Positions 1 through 5,759 of a DNA stretch of 6,163 bases are shown piece after piece. The position numbers and the translations under genes are program-made. The DNA is from Planctomycetaceae bacterium (lineage in GTDB: Bacteria > Planctomycetota > Planctomycetia > Pirellulales > UBA1268): positions 1 to 6,163 of the forward strand of contig DNLZ01000280.1 in assembly GCA_003488325.1 (NCBI GenBank), in the 5' to 3' direction. How positions within the stretch are numbered: position 1 is the stretch's first letter; each line of letters starts with the position of its first letter. A model generated the notes under the pieces. That model saw nothing but the letters and a program-made list of their open reading frames with translations. It made no database searches and had not been told where the DNA came from.

Positions 1-80
1 TTTCTTTCTCAAAAAGACGTAATTCGGGCGTGCATTCTTGCAAGCAGATCGATTTCGTGCATGATAGCGTTCTGAAAACG
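1..80 (+). promoter_or_regulatory. Leader of the operon with candidate operator and weak promoter
   Basis: This stretch is visibly richer in A and T than the rest of the window and precedes the first gene. It holds an 8-bp perfect palindrome, CTTGCAAG (37-44), flanked by two direct copies of CGTGCAT (29-35 and 56-62). A possible sigma70-like pair is TTGCAA (38-43) and CATGAT (60-65), each 4 of 6 to consensus with a 16-nt spacer. That would put transcription start only a few bases before the ATG at 81, so the pairing is tentative. DeoR-family repressors often bind repeated sites in front of their own gene, which makes autoregulation plausible. The promoter may equally lie outside the window to the left. 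Confidence 0.3.
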
Positions 81-905
81 ATGATTTCCGTCCAAAACCA
101 CGAGCGACGCAGTCGACTCCTCGACCTCATCCGGGTCCGCGGGTTTGCGTCCCTCGACGAACTCGTGCGCGAACTGGGCGTCTCCGAATCGACGGTTCGG
201 CGGGATCTCGACGCGCTCGAGGAGCAGGGCTCGGCCCGACGGACGCACGGCGGCGTGCTCTACGCGGGCGGCCTGCCGCGACTTGCCGAGTTCGACGATC
301 GCCAGCCGACGAACTGGGCCGCCAAGCGGGCGATCGCCGCCCGGGCGGCCGAGGTGATCAGCGACGACGAGACGGTCCTGCTCGACGGCGGCACGACCAC
401 CTACGAGGTGGCGCGGCTGCTCGTGGGACGCTCGCTCCAGGTGGTGACGAACAGCCTGCCCGTCGCGAATCTCTTCGCATCCGAGGCCCGCACCGACCTG
501 GTGCTGCTCGGCGGCTATGTCTCGCCCCGCAGTGGCGTCTGCCTGGGGCCCTATGCCAACGAGCTGCTCTCGAGGCTGCACGTCACGACGACGGTGCTCT
601 CGGCCGCGGGCATCGCGGAGGAGGGGCTCTTCAACGCCCACCTGCTCCTCGCCGAGACGGAGCAGGCGATGCTCCGTGCCGGTGGGCGCGCGATCGTGGT
701 GGCCGACAGTTCGAAGTTCGGCCGCCGCAGCCTCACGCTCGTGTCGCCGCTCGACGGCGTGGACCTGTACGTCTCCGACGACGCGCTCGACGAGGCGTGG
801 CGGCAGAGGCTCGCCGCGGCAGGTGCCGAACTCCTCATCGCCGAGATTCCAGAGCCCGAGGGCGCCGCGGGGACGGCGTCCGGCCACCGGAGCCGCCACG
901 CATGA
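81..905 (+). CDS. DeoR-family transcriptional regulator of the microcompartment operon
   Basis: A 274-residue DeoR-family DNA-binding regulator, normal length for the family. An N-terminal winged helix-turn-helix covers about residues 8-58; the recognition helix lies in ELGVSESTVRRDLDALE (31-47) and the wing ends in RRTHGG (53-58). The C-terminal sensor domain, which has a sugar-phosphate-isomerase-like fold, shows the usual blocks: LLDGGTTTYEVA (100-111), VVTNSLPVA (121-129), LLGGYV (142-147), GLFNAHLLLAETEQAML (182-198) and VVADSSKFGRRSL (206-218). Members of this family typically bind phosphorylated sugars. In this setting a deoxysugar-phosphate such as fuculose- or rhamnulose-phosphate is a reasonable but untested effector. 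I chose ATG 81; the frame is open up to a GTG at 30, but those 17 codons lack family sequence. No Shine-Dalgarno is evident. The stop overlaps the next start in an ATGA, implying that the regulator is transcribed with its targets. Confidence 0.93.
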   Translation: MISVQNHERRSRLLDLIRVRGFASLDELVRELGVSESTVRRDLDALEEQGSARRTHGGVLYAGGLPRLAEFDDRQPTNWAAKRAIAARAAEVISDDETVLLDGGTTTYEVARLLVGRSLQVVTNSLPVANLFASEARTDLVLLGGYVSPRSGVCLGPYANELLSRLHVTTTVLSAAGIAEEGLFNAHLLLAETEQAMLRAGGRAIVVADSSKFGRRSLTLVSPLDGVDLYVSDDALDEAWRQRLAAAGAELLIAEIPEPEGAAGTASGHRSRHA

Positions 906-1615
906 ACAGCGCGTTTTCGCTGCCCGCAGGACTCGATCGCCCCAGCGTCGAACGGATCGTGCGCGAGATCGTGCTGCGCTCGGGCGCGATCACGACCGGC
1001 GCCGGGCACGCGGTGACCGCGGCGGGCCATGCCGCGCCGGCGAAGCTCGTCGTGAGCATCTCCGCGCGGCACTGCCACCTCACCGACGAGCACGTCGAGC
1101 GGCTCTTCGGGCCGGGCCGCACGCTGACGCCCATGAAGAACCTCTACCAGGACGGCTTCTACGCCGCCGAGGAGACGGTGATGCTCGTCGGACCCAAGCG
1201 CAAGATGCTGCCGACGGTGCGGGTGCTCGGGCCCACGCGCAAGGCCTCGCAGGTGGAGCTCGCATTCACCGACGGCATCTCGCTCGGCATCGACCTGCCC
1301 GTGCGGCCCAGCGGCAAAATCGCCGGGACGCCCGGGTGCGTGCTCGTGGGCCCGGCCGGCGCGATCGAGCTCTCCGAGGGCGTCATCCGCGCCGAGCGGC
1401 ACGTGCACATGAACCACGCCGATGCCCAGCGGTACGGCGTCAAGGATGGCGACCGCATGAGCCTCGCGATCGAGGGCCCCTGCTCCACGGTCTTTCGCGA
1501 CCTGCTCGTGCGGGCGGATGCCACGAGCAAGCTCGAGGTGCACATCGACACCGACGAAGGCAATGCGGCCGACCTCGATCACGCGACGCGGGTGGAACTC
1601 CTGCGACAGACCTGA
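902..1615 (+). CDS. pduL: PduL-type phosphate acyltransferase (phosphotransacylase), BMC-targeted
   Basis: A 237-residue PduL-family enzyme that converts acyl-CoA and phosphate to acyl-phosphate and CoA inside a microcompartment, recycling CoA for the aldehyde dehydrogenase. Two tandem barrel domains are visible. The metal-binding histidines fall where the family has them: H57 and H59 in SARHCHLT, E119 in QVEL, H167 and H169 in ERHVHM, and H214 in LEVHIDTDEGNA. The binuclear metal site therefore looks intact. Residues about 12-30 (PSVERIVREIVLRSG) form a predicted amphipathic helix followed by an Ala/Gly/Thr-rich linker to about 46, the pattern of an encapsulation peptide. The start at ATG 902 overlaps the regulator stop (ATGA), with GGAG at 889-892 upstream. 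An upstream GTG at 797 in the same frame lies inside the regulator and is rejected. In the PVM model the substrate is lactyl-CoA; that is inference. Confidence 0.95.
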   Translation: MNSAFSLPAGLDRPSVERIVREIVLRSGAITTGAGHAVTAAGHAAPAKLVVSISARHCHLTDEHVERLFGPGRTLTPMKNLYQDGFYAAEETVMLVGPKRKMLPTVRVLGPTRKASQVELAFTDGISLGIDLPVRPSGKIAGTPGCVLVGPAGAIELSEGVIRAERHVHMNHADAQRYGVKDGDRMSLAIEGPCSTVFRDLLVRADATSKLEVHIDTDEGNAADLDHATRVELLRQT

Positions 1616-1629
1616 GGCGGCGACCGGAC

Positions 1630-1635
1630 GAGGGG
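1630..1635 (+). promoter_or_regulatory. Strong ribosome binding site in front of GTG 1642
   Basis: GAGGGG lies 6 nt before a GTG (1642) that is in frame with the first BMC-H gene. It is one of the best Shine-Dalgarno matches in the window, and it is the main evidence that translation begins at 1642 rather than at the conventional BMC-H start ATG 1792. The ATG start has only GGGAG (1776-1780) at an 11-nt spacing. Confidence 0.5.
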
Positions 1636-1641
1636 CATGAC

Positions 1642-2076
1642 GTGGCGAAGAAGAAGGCGGCCTCGCGGGGTCGGCGCGGGGCGGGACGAAACACGACGAA
1701 CAGGACCGTGAAGCCGGCGCGTGCCGGTGCGGTCGGCGGGGGCGGCCCCGCGGAGACGGGTTGGTTGTTCGACACGGGAGCGAAGCGACAGATGGCAAAG
1801 GCAGTCGAAGCCCTCGGCATGATCGAGGTGAAGGGATTCACCACGCTCGTCGAGGCGGTGGACGCGATGATGAAGGCGGCGAACGTCACCTTCATGGGCT
1901 GGGACAAGATCGGCAGCGGACTGGTGACGGCGTTCGTCTCCGGTGACGTGGCCGCGGTGAAGGCGGCGACCGACGCGGGTGCGGCGGCGGCCGGCCGGAT
2001 CGGCGACGTGGTGAGCGTGCAGGTCATCGCACGTCCCCACGAAGACCTCGGGATCGTGCTGCCCTCGGGCGGCTGA
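1642..2076 (+). CDS. BMC-H shell protein (hexamer), possible basic N-terminal extension
   Basis: The last 94 residues, beginning MAKAVEALGMIEVKGF at ATG 1792, are a complete canonical single BMC domain (Pfam BMC, PF00936). It has the pore loop KIGSG (39-43 from that Met) and the segment TAFVSGDVAAVKAATDAG after it. Such proteins form cyclic hexamers that tile the shell facets, and their central pore passes small metabolites. The frame stays open upstream, and GTG 1642, with a strong ribosome binding site, would add 50 residues: a Lys/Arg-rich start (AKKKAASRGRRGAGR), a Gly-rich run and then TGWLFDTGAKRQ. By hand count about 84% of these added codons end in G or C, close to about 89% in the domain. 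I give the long form, but ATG 1792 alone would also make a normal-length BMC-H. Confidence is high for the domain (about 0.97) and about 0.55 for the extension. Confidence 0.85.
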   Translation: MAKKKAASRGRRGAGRNTTNRTVKPARAGAVGGGGPAETGWLFDTGAKRQMAKAVEALGMIEVKGFTTLVEAVDAMMKAANVTFMGWDKIGSGLVTAFVSGDVAAVKAATDAGAAAAGRIGDVVSVQVIARPHEDLGIVLPSGG

Positions 2077-2136
2077 CAGTCGGACGTCCGGGAACGTGCA
2101 TCGGGACCCATTCACATCTTTCTCACGGGACATCAC

Positions 2137-2406
2137 ATGAACACGGCGATCGGCATTCTGGAGACCAAGGGACTCGTGGGCCTCGTCGAGGCCACCGACG
2201 CGATGGCCAAGGCGGCCAACGTGAAGATCCTCAAGCGGGTGAGCATCGGCAACGCGTTCGTCGCCACGATCGTGCAGGGCGACGTCGGCAGCGTGCGGGC
2301 GGCGGTCGAGTCGGGGGCCAACGCGGCCCAGCAGGTGGGCGAGCTCGTCGCGAGCCACGTCATCCCGCGTCCGGCCGACAGCCTGGTGGAGGCGTTCTGC
2401 CGCTGA
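2137..2406 (+). CDS. BMC-H shell protein (hexamer), short paralogue
   Basis: A complete 89-residue single-domain BMC-H protein. It opens with TAIGILETKGLVGLVEATDA, matching the first strand and helix of the BMC fold, and continues with KAANVKILKRV and FVATIVQGDVGSVRAAVESG. The pore loop reads VSIGNA (35-40), where the upstream paralogue has KIGSG, so the two facets would present different pores. The C-terminus is short and has no extension. It lies 60 nt after the first BMC-H gene, and a weak GGGA (2127-2130) precedes the ATG. The PVM locus of planctomycetes carries two BMC-H genes next to each other, which fits this arrangement. Its role is to co-assemble in shell facets; whether the two make mixed or separate hexamers cannot be told from sequence. 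Confidence 0.96.
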   Translation: MNTAIGILETKGLVGLVEATDAMAKAANVKILKRVSIGNAFVATIVQGDVGSVRAAVESGANAAQQVGELVASHVIPRPADSLVEAFCR

Positions 2407-2416
2407 TCTCGGCGGC

Positions 2417-2458
2417 ATGGCCCCCACTCGATCCCCTCGCCTCTTCGTGAACGGATGA
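2417..2458 (+). other. 13-codon open frame ending on the kinase start
   Basis: In the 48-nt gap before the kinase gene, an ATG at 2417 opens a 13-codon frame (MAPTRSPRLFVNG) whose TGA overlaps the kinase ATG as ATGA (2455-2458). The kinase itself has no obvious Shine-Dalgarno, so translational coupling through this mini-frame is conceivable. It is preceded by only a weak purine stretch and may be chance. Confidence 0.15.
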
Positions 2459-3708
2459 AAATCCTCGTCGCCAACCTCGGCTCCACGAGCTTCAAGTACC
2501 GCCTCTTCGACCTGCCCGACACGGGCGGGGCCGAGGGCGGTGCCGAATTGGCCCGCGGAGGAGTCGAGCGGATCGGAGCTCCGGAGAGCCGCGTGTACGC
2601 GCGGCTCGGTGGCGACGACGTCGAAACCACGATGCCGGTGCCCGACCACGGCGTGGCGCTCGAGGCGGCGATCGGCCAACTGACCAGGGCCGGAGGGCCG
2701 CTCCTGAGCATCGACGAGGTGGCGGCGGTGGGCTTCAAGGCGGTGCACGGTGGCCGCGTGACGGGCGTCGTCCGGGTGACCGACGACGTCCTCGCCGCCA
2801 TGGAGGAGATGTCGGAGGTCGCGCCCGCGCACAACCCGCCCTACGTGCGGGCCATGCGGGCGCTCGGGGCCCGGTTCCCTCGCGTGCCGCTCGTGGCGGC
2901 GTTCGAGACGGGGTTCCACGCCACGATCCCCGACCGGCACGGGCTCTATGCCGTGCCGACCGAGTGGGTCGAGCGGCACCGCGTGCGCCGCTTCGGCTTC
3001 CACGGGGCGAGCCACCGGTTCGTGTCCGAGCGCCTCGGCGCGCTCGTCGCCGCGACGCCGGGCCGACCGCTCCGCACGGCCACCTGCCACCTCGGCGGGT
3101 CGAGCAGTGTCTGCTGGCAGCGGGCCGGCGCGAGCGTCGGTACGTCGATGGGGATGAGCCCGCAGTCGGGGCTGCCCCAGAACAATCGGGCGGGCGACCT
3201 CGATCCCTTCGTCCTCTTGCACGTGGCGAAGGCGACGGGGCGGTCGTTCGAGGACCTCCTCGGGGAGCTCTCGTCGCGGGCCGGTCTGGCGGGCATGTCG
3301 GGCACCTCGGGCGACATGCGCGACCTCGAGGCGGCCGCCGCCGCGGGGAGTGCCCGCGCCCGTACCGCGATCGACGTCTACGTCGGCGCCGTGCGTGACT
3401 GGCTCGGGGCGGGGCTGGTCGAACTGGGTGGCCTCGACGGCATCGCCTTCTCCGGCGGCATCGGCGAGAACGCGCCGGCGACCCGCGCGGCAGTGCTCGC
3501 GGGCCTCGAGGACCTCGGCATCGCGCTCGATCCGACGGCCAACGCGGCCTCGGTCGGTGGCGAGCGGCCGATCCATTCCGCCTCATCGCGCACGGCCGTG
3601 TGGGTCATCCCGACCAACGAGGAACTGGTGGTGGCGCGGCAGGCCCGCGACCTGCTCGCGGGCACGTCGCCCGCTGCGGGCGGTCATTCGGCACGGGGAG
3701 GTTCCTGA
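2455..3708 (+). CDS. ackA: Acetate kinase family enzyme (acyl-phosphate to acid, making ATP)
   Basis: A 417-residue member of the acetate/propionate kinase (ASKHA) family, about the usual 400 residues. It would take acyl-phosphate from PduL and ADP to give the free acid and ATP. Family blocks occur in order: VANLGSTSFKYRLF (5-18, with N7), AVGFKAVHGG (91-100), AAFETGFHATIP (148-159), RRFGFHGASHRFV (178-190, with H183), CHLGGSSSV (211-219), TSMGMSPQSGL (230-240), NNRAGDLDP (243-251, with R245), FSGGIGENAP (332-341) and IPTNEELVVA (385-394). Two catalytic positions of the Methanosarcina enzyme are conservatively replaced: K95 for Arg91 and E151 for Asp148. The usual GNG of the phosphate loop reads GGS. 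This suggests a divergent subfamily with another substrate, perhaps lactyl-phosphate. No encapsulation helix is visible, so it probably works in the cytosol or is recruited otherwise. The start lacks a clear ribosome binding site. Confidence 0.94.
   Translation: MKILVANLGSTSFKYRLFDLPDTGGAEGGAELARGGVERIGAPESRVYARLGGDDVETTMPVPDHGVALEAAIGQLTRAGGPLLSIDEVAAVGFKAVHGGRVTGVVRVTDDVLAAMEEMSEVAPAHNPPYVRAMRALGARFPRVPLVAAFETGFHATIPDRHGLYAVPTEWVERHRVRRFGFHGASHRFVSERLGALVAATPGRPLRTATCHLGGSSSVCWQRAGASVGTSMGMSPQSGLPQNNRAGDLDPFVLLHVAKATGRSFEDLLGELSSRAGLAGMSGTSGDMRDLEAAAAAGSARARTAIDVYVGAVRDWLGAGLVELGGLDGIAFSGGIGENAPATRAAVLAGLEDLGIALDPTANAASVGGERPIHSASSRTAVWVIPTNEELVVARQARDLLAGTSPAAGGHSARGGS
3695..3701 (+). promoter_or_regulatory. 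Strong ribosome binding site inside the kinase 3' end
   Basis: GGGGAGG ends 6 nt before ATG 3708 and lies within the last codons of the kinase gene. It fixes the start of the BMC-P gene, whose ATG shares one base with the kinase stop (TGATG). Confidence 0.7.
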
Positions 3709-4022
3709 TGTTCGTCGCGCTCGTCACCGGTTCCATCGTCGCCACGCAGAAGACGCCCACGATGACCGGGCACAAGCTGCTCGTCGTCGAACCCTACAGG
3801 CTCGAGGAGAAGAGCCGCGACCGGCTCGTCTCGACCGGCCGCACGTTCATTGCCGTCGACACGCTGGGCGCCGGTGAGGGGCAGTTCGTGCTCGTCACGC
3901 AGGGCTCCAGTGCCCGCCTCACGCCCGAGACGAAGACGCTCCCCATCGACGCGGTCGTGATCGGCCTCGTCGATAGCGTGCGGGTCGCCGGCAAGGACGT
4001 CTTCCGGAGGGACGAGGCATGA
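3708..4022 (+). CDS. BMC-P shell vertex protein (EutN/CcmL family, pentamer)
   Basis: A complete 104-residue protein of the EutN/CcmL family (PF03319), whose members form pentamers that close the vertices of the shell. The family signatures are easy to see: VTGSIVATQKTPTMTGHKLLVVEP (from residue 6), the core VDTLGAGEGQFVLVTQGSSAR (50-70) and PIDAVVIGLVDSV (79-91). Length is typical, with a short charged tail (VFRRDEA). The ATG overlaps the stop of the kinase gene by one base and has the window's best ribosome binding site, which fits a structural protein coupled to its neighbour. A GTG-led upstream extension in the same frame lies inside the kinase gene and is rejected. It retains the GSSAR loop that the second BMC-P of this window has lost. 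Confidence 0.96.
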   Translation: MFVALVTGSIVATQKTPTMTGHKLLVVEPYRLEEKSRDRLVSTGRTFIAVDTLGAGEGQFVLVTQGSSARLTPETKTLPIDAVVIGLVDSVRVAGKDVFRRDEA

Positions 4023-4263
4023 GTGGCCATGACGGGCAGCGGGCGGGCACGATCCCGCCAGCGGTGTGTCGGGCGCGTGCCGCCACGTCCATTCGCACGC
4101 CTGGAGGCGTACGCCACGTCCGGGCAGGAGCGGGCACGATCCCGCGATCGGCCTCGGGCAGCCTCATGGTGTGCGGCCGCGCCATGGGCACGTCACTCGG
4201 CTCGTCCCCTCGTGTCTGCATTCCGGCGCTCGCTTCCCCTCTCCCAACCCCCTCGCTCCGTCC
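4023..4263 (+). other. Longest gap in the operon, with hairpins and direct repeats
   Basis: I see no convincing gene in these 241 nt. A 16-nt unit GCGGGCACGATCCCGC occurs twice (4043-4058 and 4130-4145), and each copy folds as a GCGGG/CCCGC stem with a 6-nt loop; the first extends to a 6-bp stem (4042-4059). Between them lie a 10-nt direct repeat CGCCACGTCC (4081-4090 and 4112-4121), an inverted repeat ACGCCT/AGGCGT (4097-4102/4105-4110) and a perfect palindrome GGCGTACGCC (4106-4115). An 82-codon frame (ATG 4019 to TGA 4267) spans the gap and overlaps both neighbours by ATGA. Its third-position GC is only about 74% by hand count, lower than in the flanking genes, and the product resembles nothing I know. 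RNA structure that tunes expression of the downstream enzyme is one possibility. Confidence 0.6.
4043..4145 (+). repeat. Pair of identical 16-nt hairpin units
   Basis: GCGGGCACGATCCCGC is present at 4043-4058 and again at 4130-4145, start to start 87 nt apart. Each copy is a small stem-loop (GCGGG, loop CACGAT, CCCGC). No T-run follows either copy, so neither looks like an intrinsic terminator. Confidence 0.75.
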
Positions 4264-5754
4264 ATGACCACCACCCCTGCCCCCACCGCTCAAGACGTCG
4301 CCGCCATCGTTCGCCAGGTGCTCGCGGAACTGCGGCAGACCGGCGCCTCGGCGCCAGGGCCATCCGCGTCCGCCGGCCCTGTGACCGGCCGCTCGTTCGC
4401 CGGCCACCACGGCGTCTTCGCCTCGGTCGACGAGGCGGTCGCCGCCGCCACCGAGGCGTTCCATCACCTCGAGCGACTGGGCGTCGAGGGACGGAAGCGG
4501 GCGATCGCGCACATCCGCCGGATCGCGATCGGCGACGCCGAGGAACTCGGCCGCATGGAGTTCGCCGAAACGGGGATCGGCCGCCTCGAGCACAAGATCG
4601 AGAAGCTCAAGGTGCTCGGGGAGAAGGTGCCCGGCGTCGAGTTCATGACGAGCGAGGTCTTCAGCGGGGACCACGGCCTGGCCGTCATCGAGCACGCCCC
4701 GTTCGGCGTGATCGCGGCGATCACGCCCGTGACGCACTCGCTGCCGACGATCGCCTGCAACGCGGTCAACATGATCGCGGCGGGCAACACCGTCGTCGTG
4801 AACCCGCATCCGAGCGGACGGAAGGTGGCGGCCGAGGGCGTGCGCCGGTTCAACGCCGCGATCCAGCGCGATCTCGGCGTGGACAACCTCGTCTGCCTCG
4901 TCGCCGAGCCCACGCTCGAGAGTGCCGCCGAACTCTTCGCCCATCGCGGCGTGAAGCTCATCTGCGTGACCGGAGGCCCCGCCGTCGCGCGGGCGGCGCT
5001 CCAGTCGCCCAAACGCGCGATCGTCGCCGGTCCCGGCAATCCGCCGGTGGTCGTCGACGAGACCGCCGATCTCGACCACGCCGCCCGCTCGATCATCCAG
5101 GGCGCCGCCTACGACAACAACCTGCTCTGCATCGGCGAGAAGCAGGTGTTCGTGGTGGAGTCGGTCTTCGACCGGATGATGGTCGCGATGGAGCGGGCCG
5201 GCGCCCTGAGGCTCCACGCCGGTCAGGTCGACGCCCTCACGAGGCGGGCCATCGTCTGGGCCGGCGAGGGTGCCCACCGCCACCAGGTGCCCTGCAAGGA
5301 TCTGCTCGGGAAGGACGCGTCGCTGCTGGCACAGGCCGCCGGGGCGACACCGCGCGACGGGCTCGAACTCGTCTTCGGTGAGACCGACGTGGACAACCCC
5401 TTCGTCCCGGTCGAGCAGATGATGCCCTTCCTGCCGTTCGTCCGCTGTCGGGACGCGGACGAGGCGATCGAGCGGGCCCATGAGAGCGAGCACGGGTTCC
5501 GTCACACGGCCATCGTTCACTCCACCAACGTGCGCACGATGACGCGGATGGGCCGGCTGCTCGACACGACCCTGTTCGTCAAGAACGGGCCGAGCGTGGC
5601 CGGCCTCGGTCTGGGTGGCGAGGGCTACCTCTCCTTCTCGATCGCGACGCCCACGGGTGAAGGCGTGACGACCCCGCTGACCTTCACGCGGCAGCGCCGG
5701 TGCACGCTGGTCGACGACCTCCGCATCCTCGGCAGCCCCGGACTGGAGGCCTGA
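4264..5754 (+). CDS. CoA-acylating aldehyde dehydrogenase, BMC core enzyme
   Basis: A 496-residue aldehyde dehydrogenase of the PduP/EutE type. It oxidises an aldehyde with NAD+ and CoA to acyl-CoA inside the compartment; in the planctomycete model the aldehyde is lactaldehyde. The catalytic cysteine is C289 in YDNNLLCIGEKQVFVVES, the usual acylating-family context. The nucleotide-binding part shows PFGVIAAITPVTHSLPT (146-162), NAVNMIAAGNTVVVNPHPSG (166-185) and CVTGGPAV (234-241). The first about 28 residues (TAQDVAAIVRQVLAELRQTG) form an amphipathic helix, followed by a Ser/Ala/Pro/Gly linker to about residue 42: an N-terminal encapsulation peptide as in PduP. This supports ATG 4264, although no Shine-Dalgarno precedes it. 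The frame is open upstream to a GTG at 4066, but those codons look non-coding. It would pass acyl-CoA to PduL encoded upstream, and NADH must be reoxidised by a dehydrogenase not seen here. Confidence 0.96.
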   Translation: MTTTPAPTAQDVAAIVRQVLAELRQTGASAPGPSASAGPVTGRSFAGHHGVFASVDEAVAAATEAFHHLERLGVEGRKRAIAHIRRIAIGDAEELGRMEFAETGIGRLEHKIEKLKVLGEKVPGVEFMTSEVFSGDHGLAVIEHAPFGVIAAITPVTHSLPTIACNAVNMIAAGNTVVVNPHPSGRKVAAEGVRRFNAAIQRDLGVDNLVCLVAEPTLESAAELFAHRGVKLICVTGGPAVARAALQSPKRAIVAGPGNPPVVVDETADLDHAARSIIQGAAYDNNLLCIGEKQVFVVESVFDRMMVAMERAGALRLHAGQVDALTRRAIVWAGEGAHRHQVPCKDLLGKDASLLAQAAGATPRDGLELVFGETDVDNPFVPVEQMMPFLPFVRCRDADEAIERAHESEHGFRHTAIVHSTNVRTMTRMGRLLDTTLFVKNGPSVAGLGLGGEGYLSFSIATPTGEGVTTPLTFTRQRRCTLVDDLRILGSPGLEA

Positions 5755-5759
5755 TCGCC

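Noticed and set aside
517..1641. Upstream part of the frame that contains the first BMC-H
   Set aside because: It overlaps the regulator and PduL in another frame and encodes Arg/Ala/Pro-rich shadow sequence; only the part from GTG 1642 (or ATG 1792) is plausible.
1637..1711. 24-codon frame from ATG 1637 upstream of the first BMC-H
   Set aside because: Only 1 nt separates it from the GAGGGG site, which suits GTG 1642 better; the product is an Arg-rich shadow.
551..1798. Long minus-strand open frame of 415 codons
   Set aside because: It is antisense to the regulator, PduL and the start of the BMC-H gene, all clearly real. Its product is compositionally biased without recognisable domains, as expected for shadow frames in GC-rich DNA.
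1579..3576. Minus-strand open frame of 665 codons
   Set aside because: It runs antisense across BMC-H, BMC-H and the kinase; the product is rich in Arg/His/Asp with no domain. It exists because stop codons are rare in this base composition.
4042..4059. Hairpin after the first BMC-P gene as a transcription terminator
   Set aside because: The stem is only 6 bp and is not followed by a T-run; operon genes continue downstream on the same strand.
4043..4145. The two 16-nt repeats as a CRISPR array or attachment site
   Set aside because: There are only two copies, the unit is too short and itself hairpin-forming, no cas, integrase or tRNA gene is nearby, and the single 71-nt spacing does not fit CRISPR spacers.
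4066..4263. N-terminal extension of the aldehyde dehydrogenase from GTG 4066
   Set aside because: The added 66 codons have no family sequence and would bury the encapsulation helix that normally sits at the very N-terminus.
3919..5520. Minus-strand open frame of 533 codons opposite the aldehyde dehydrogenase
   Set aside because: The sense strand encodes a full-length enzyme with catalytic Cys and a targeting helix; the antisense product has no family features.
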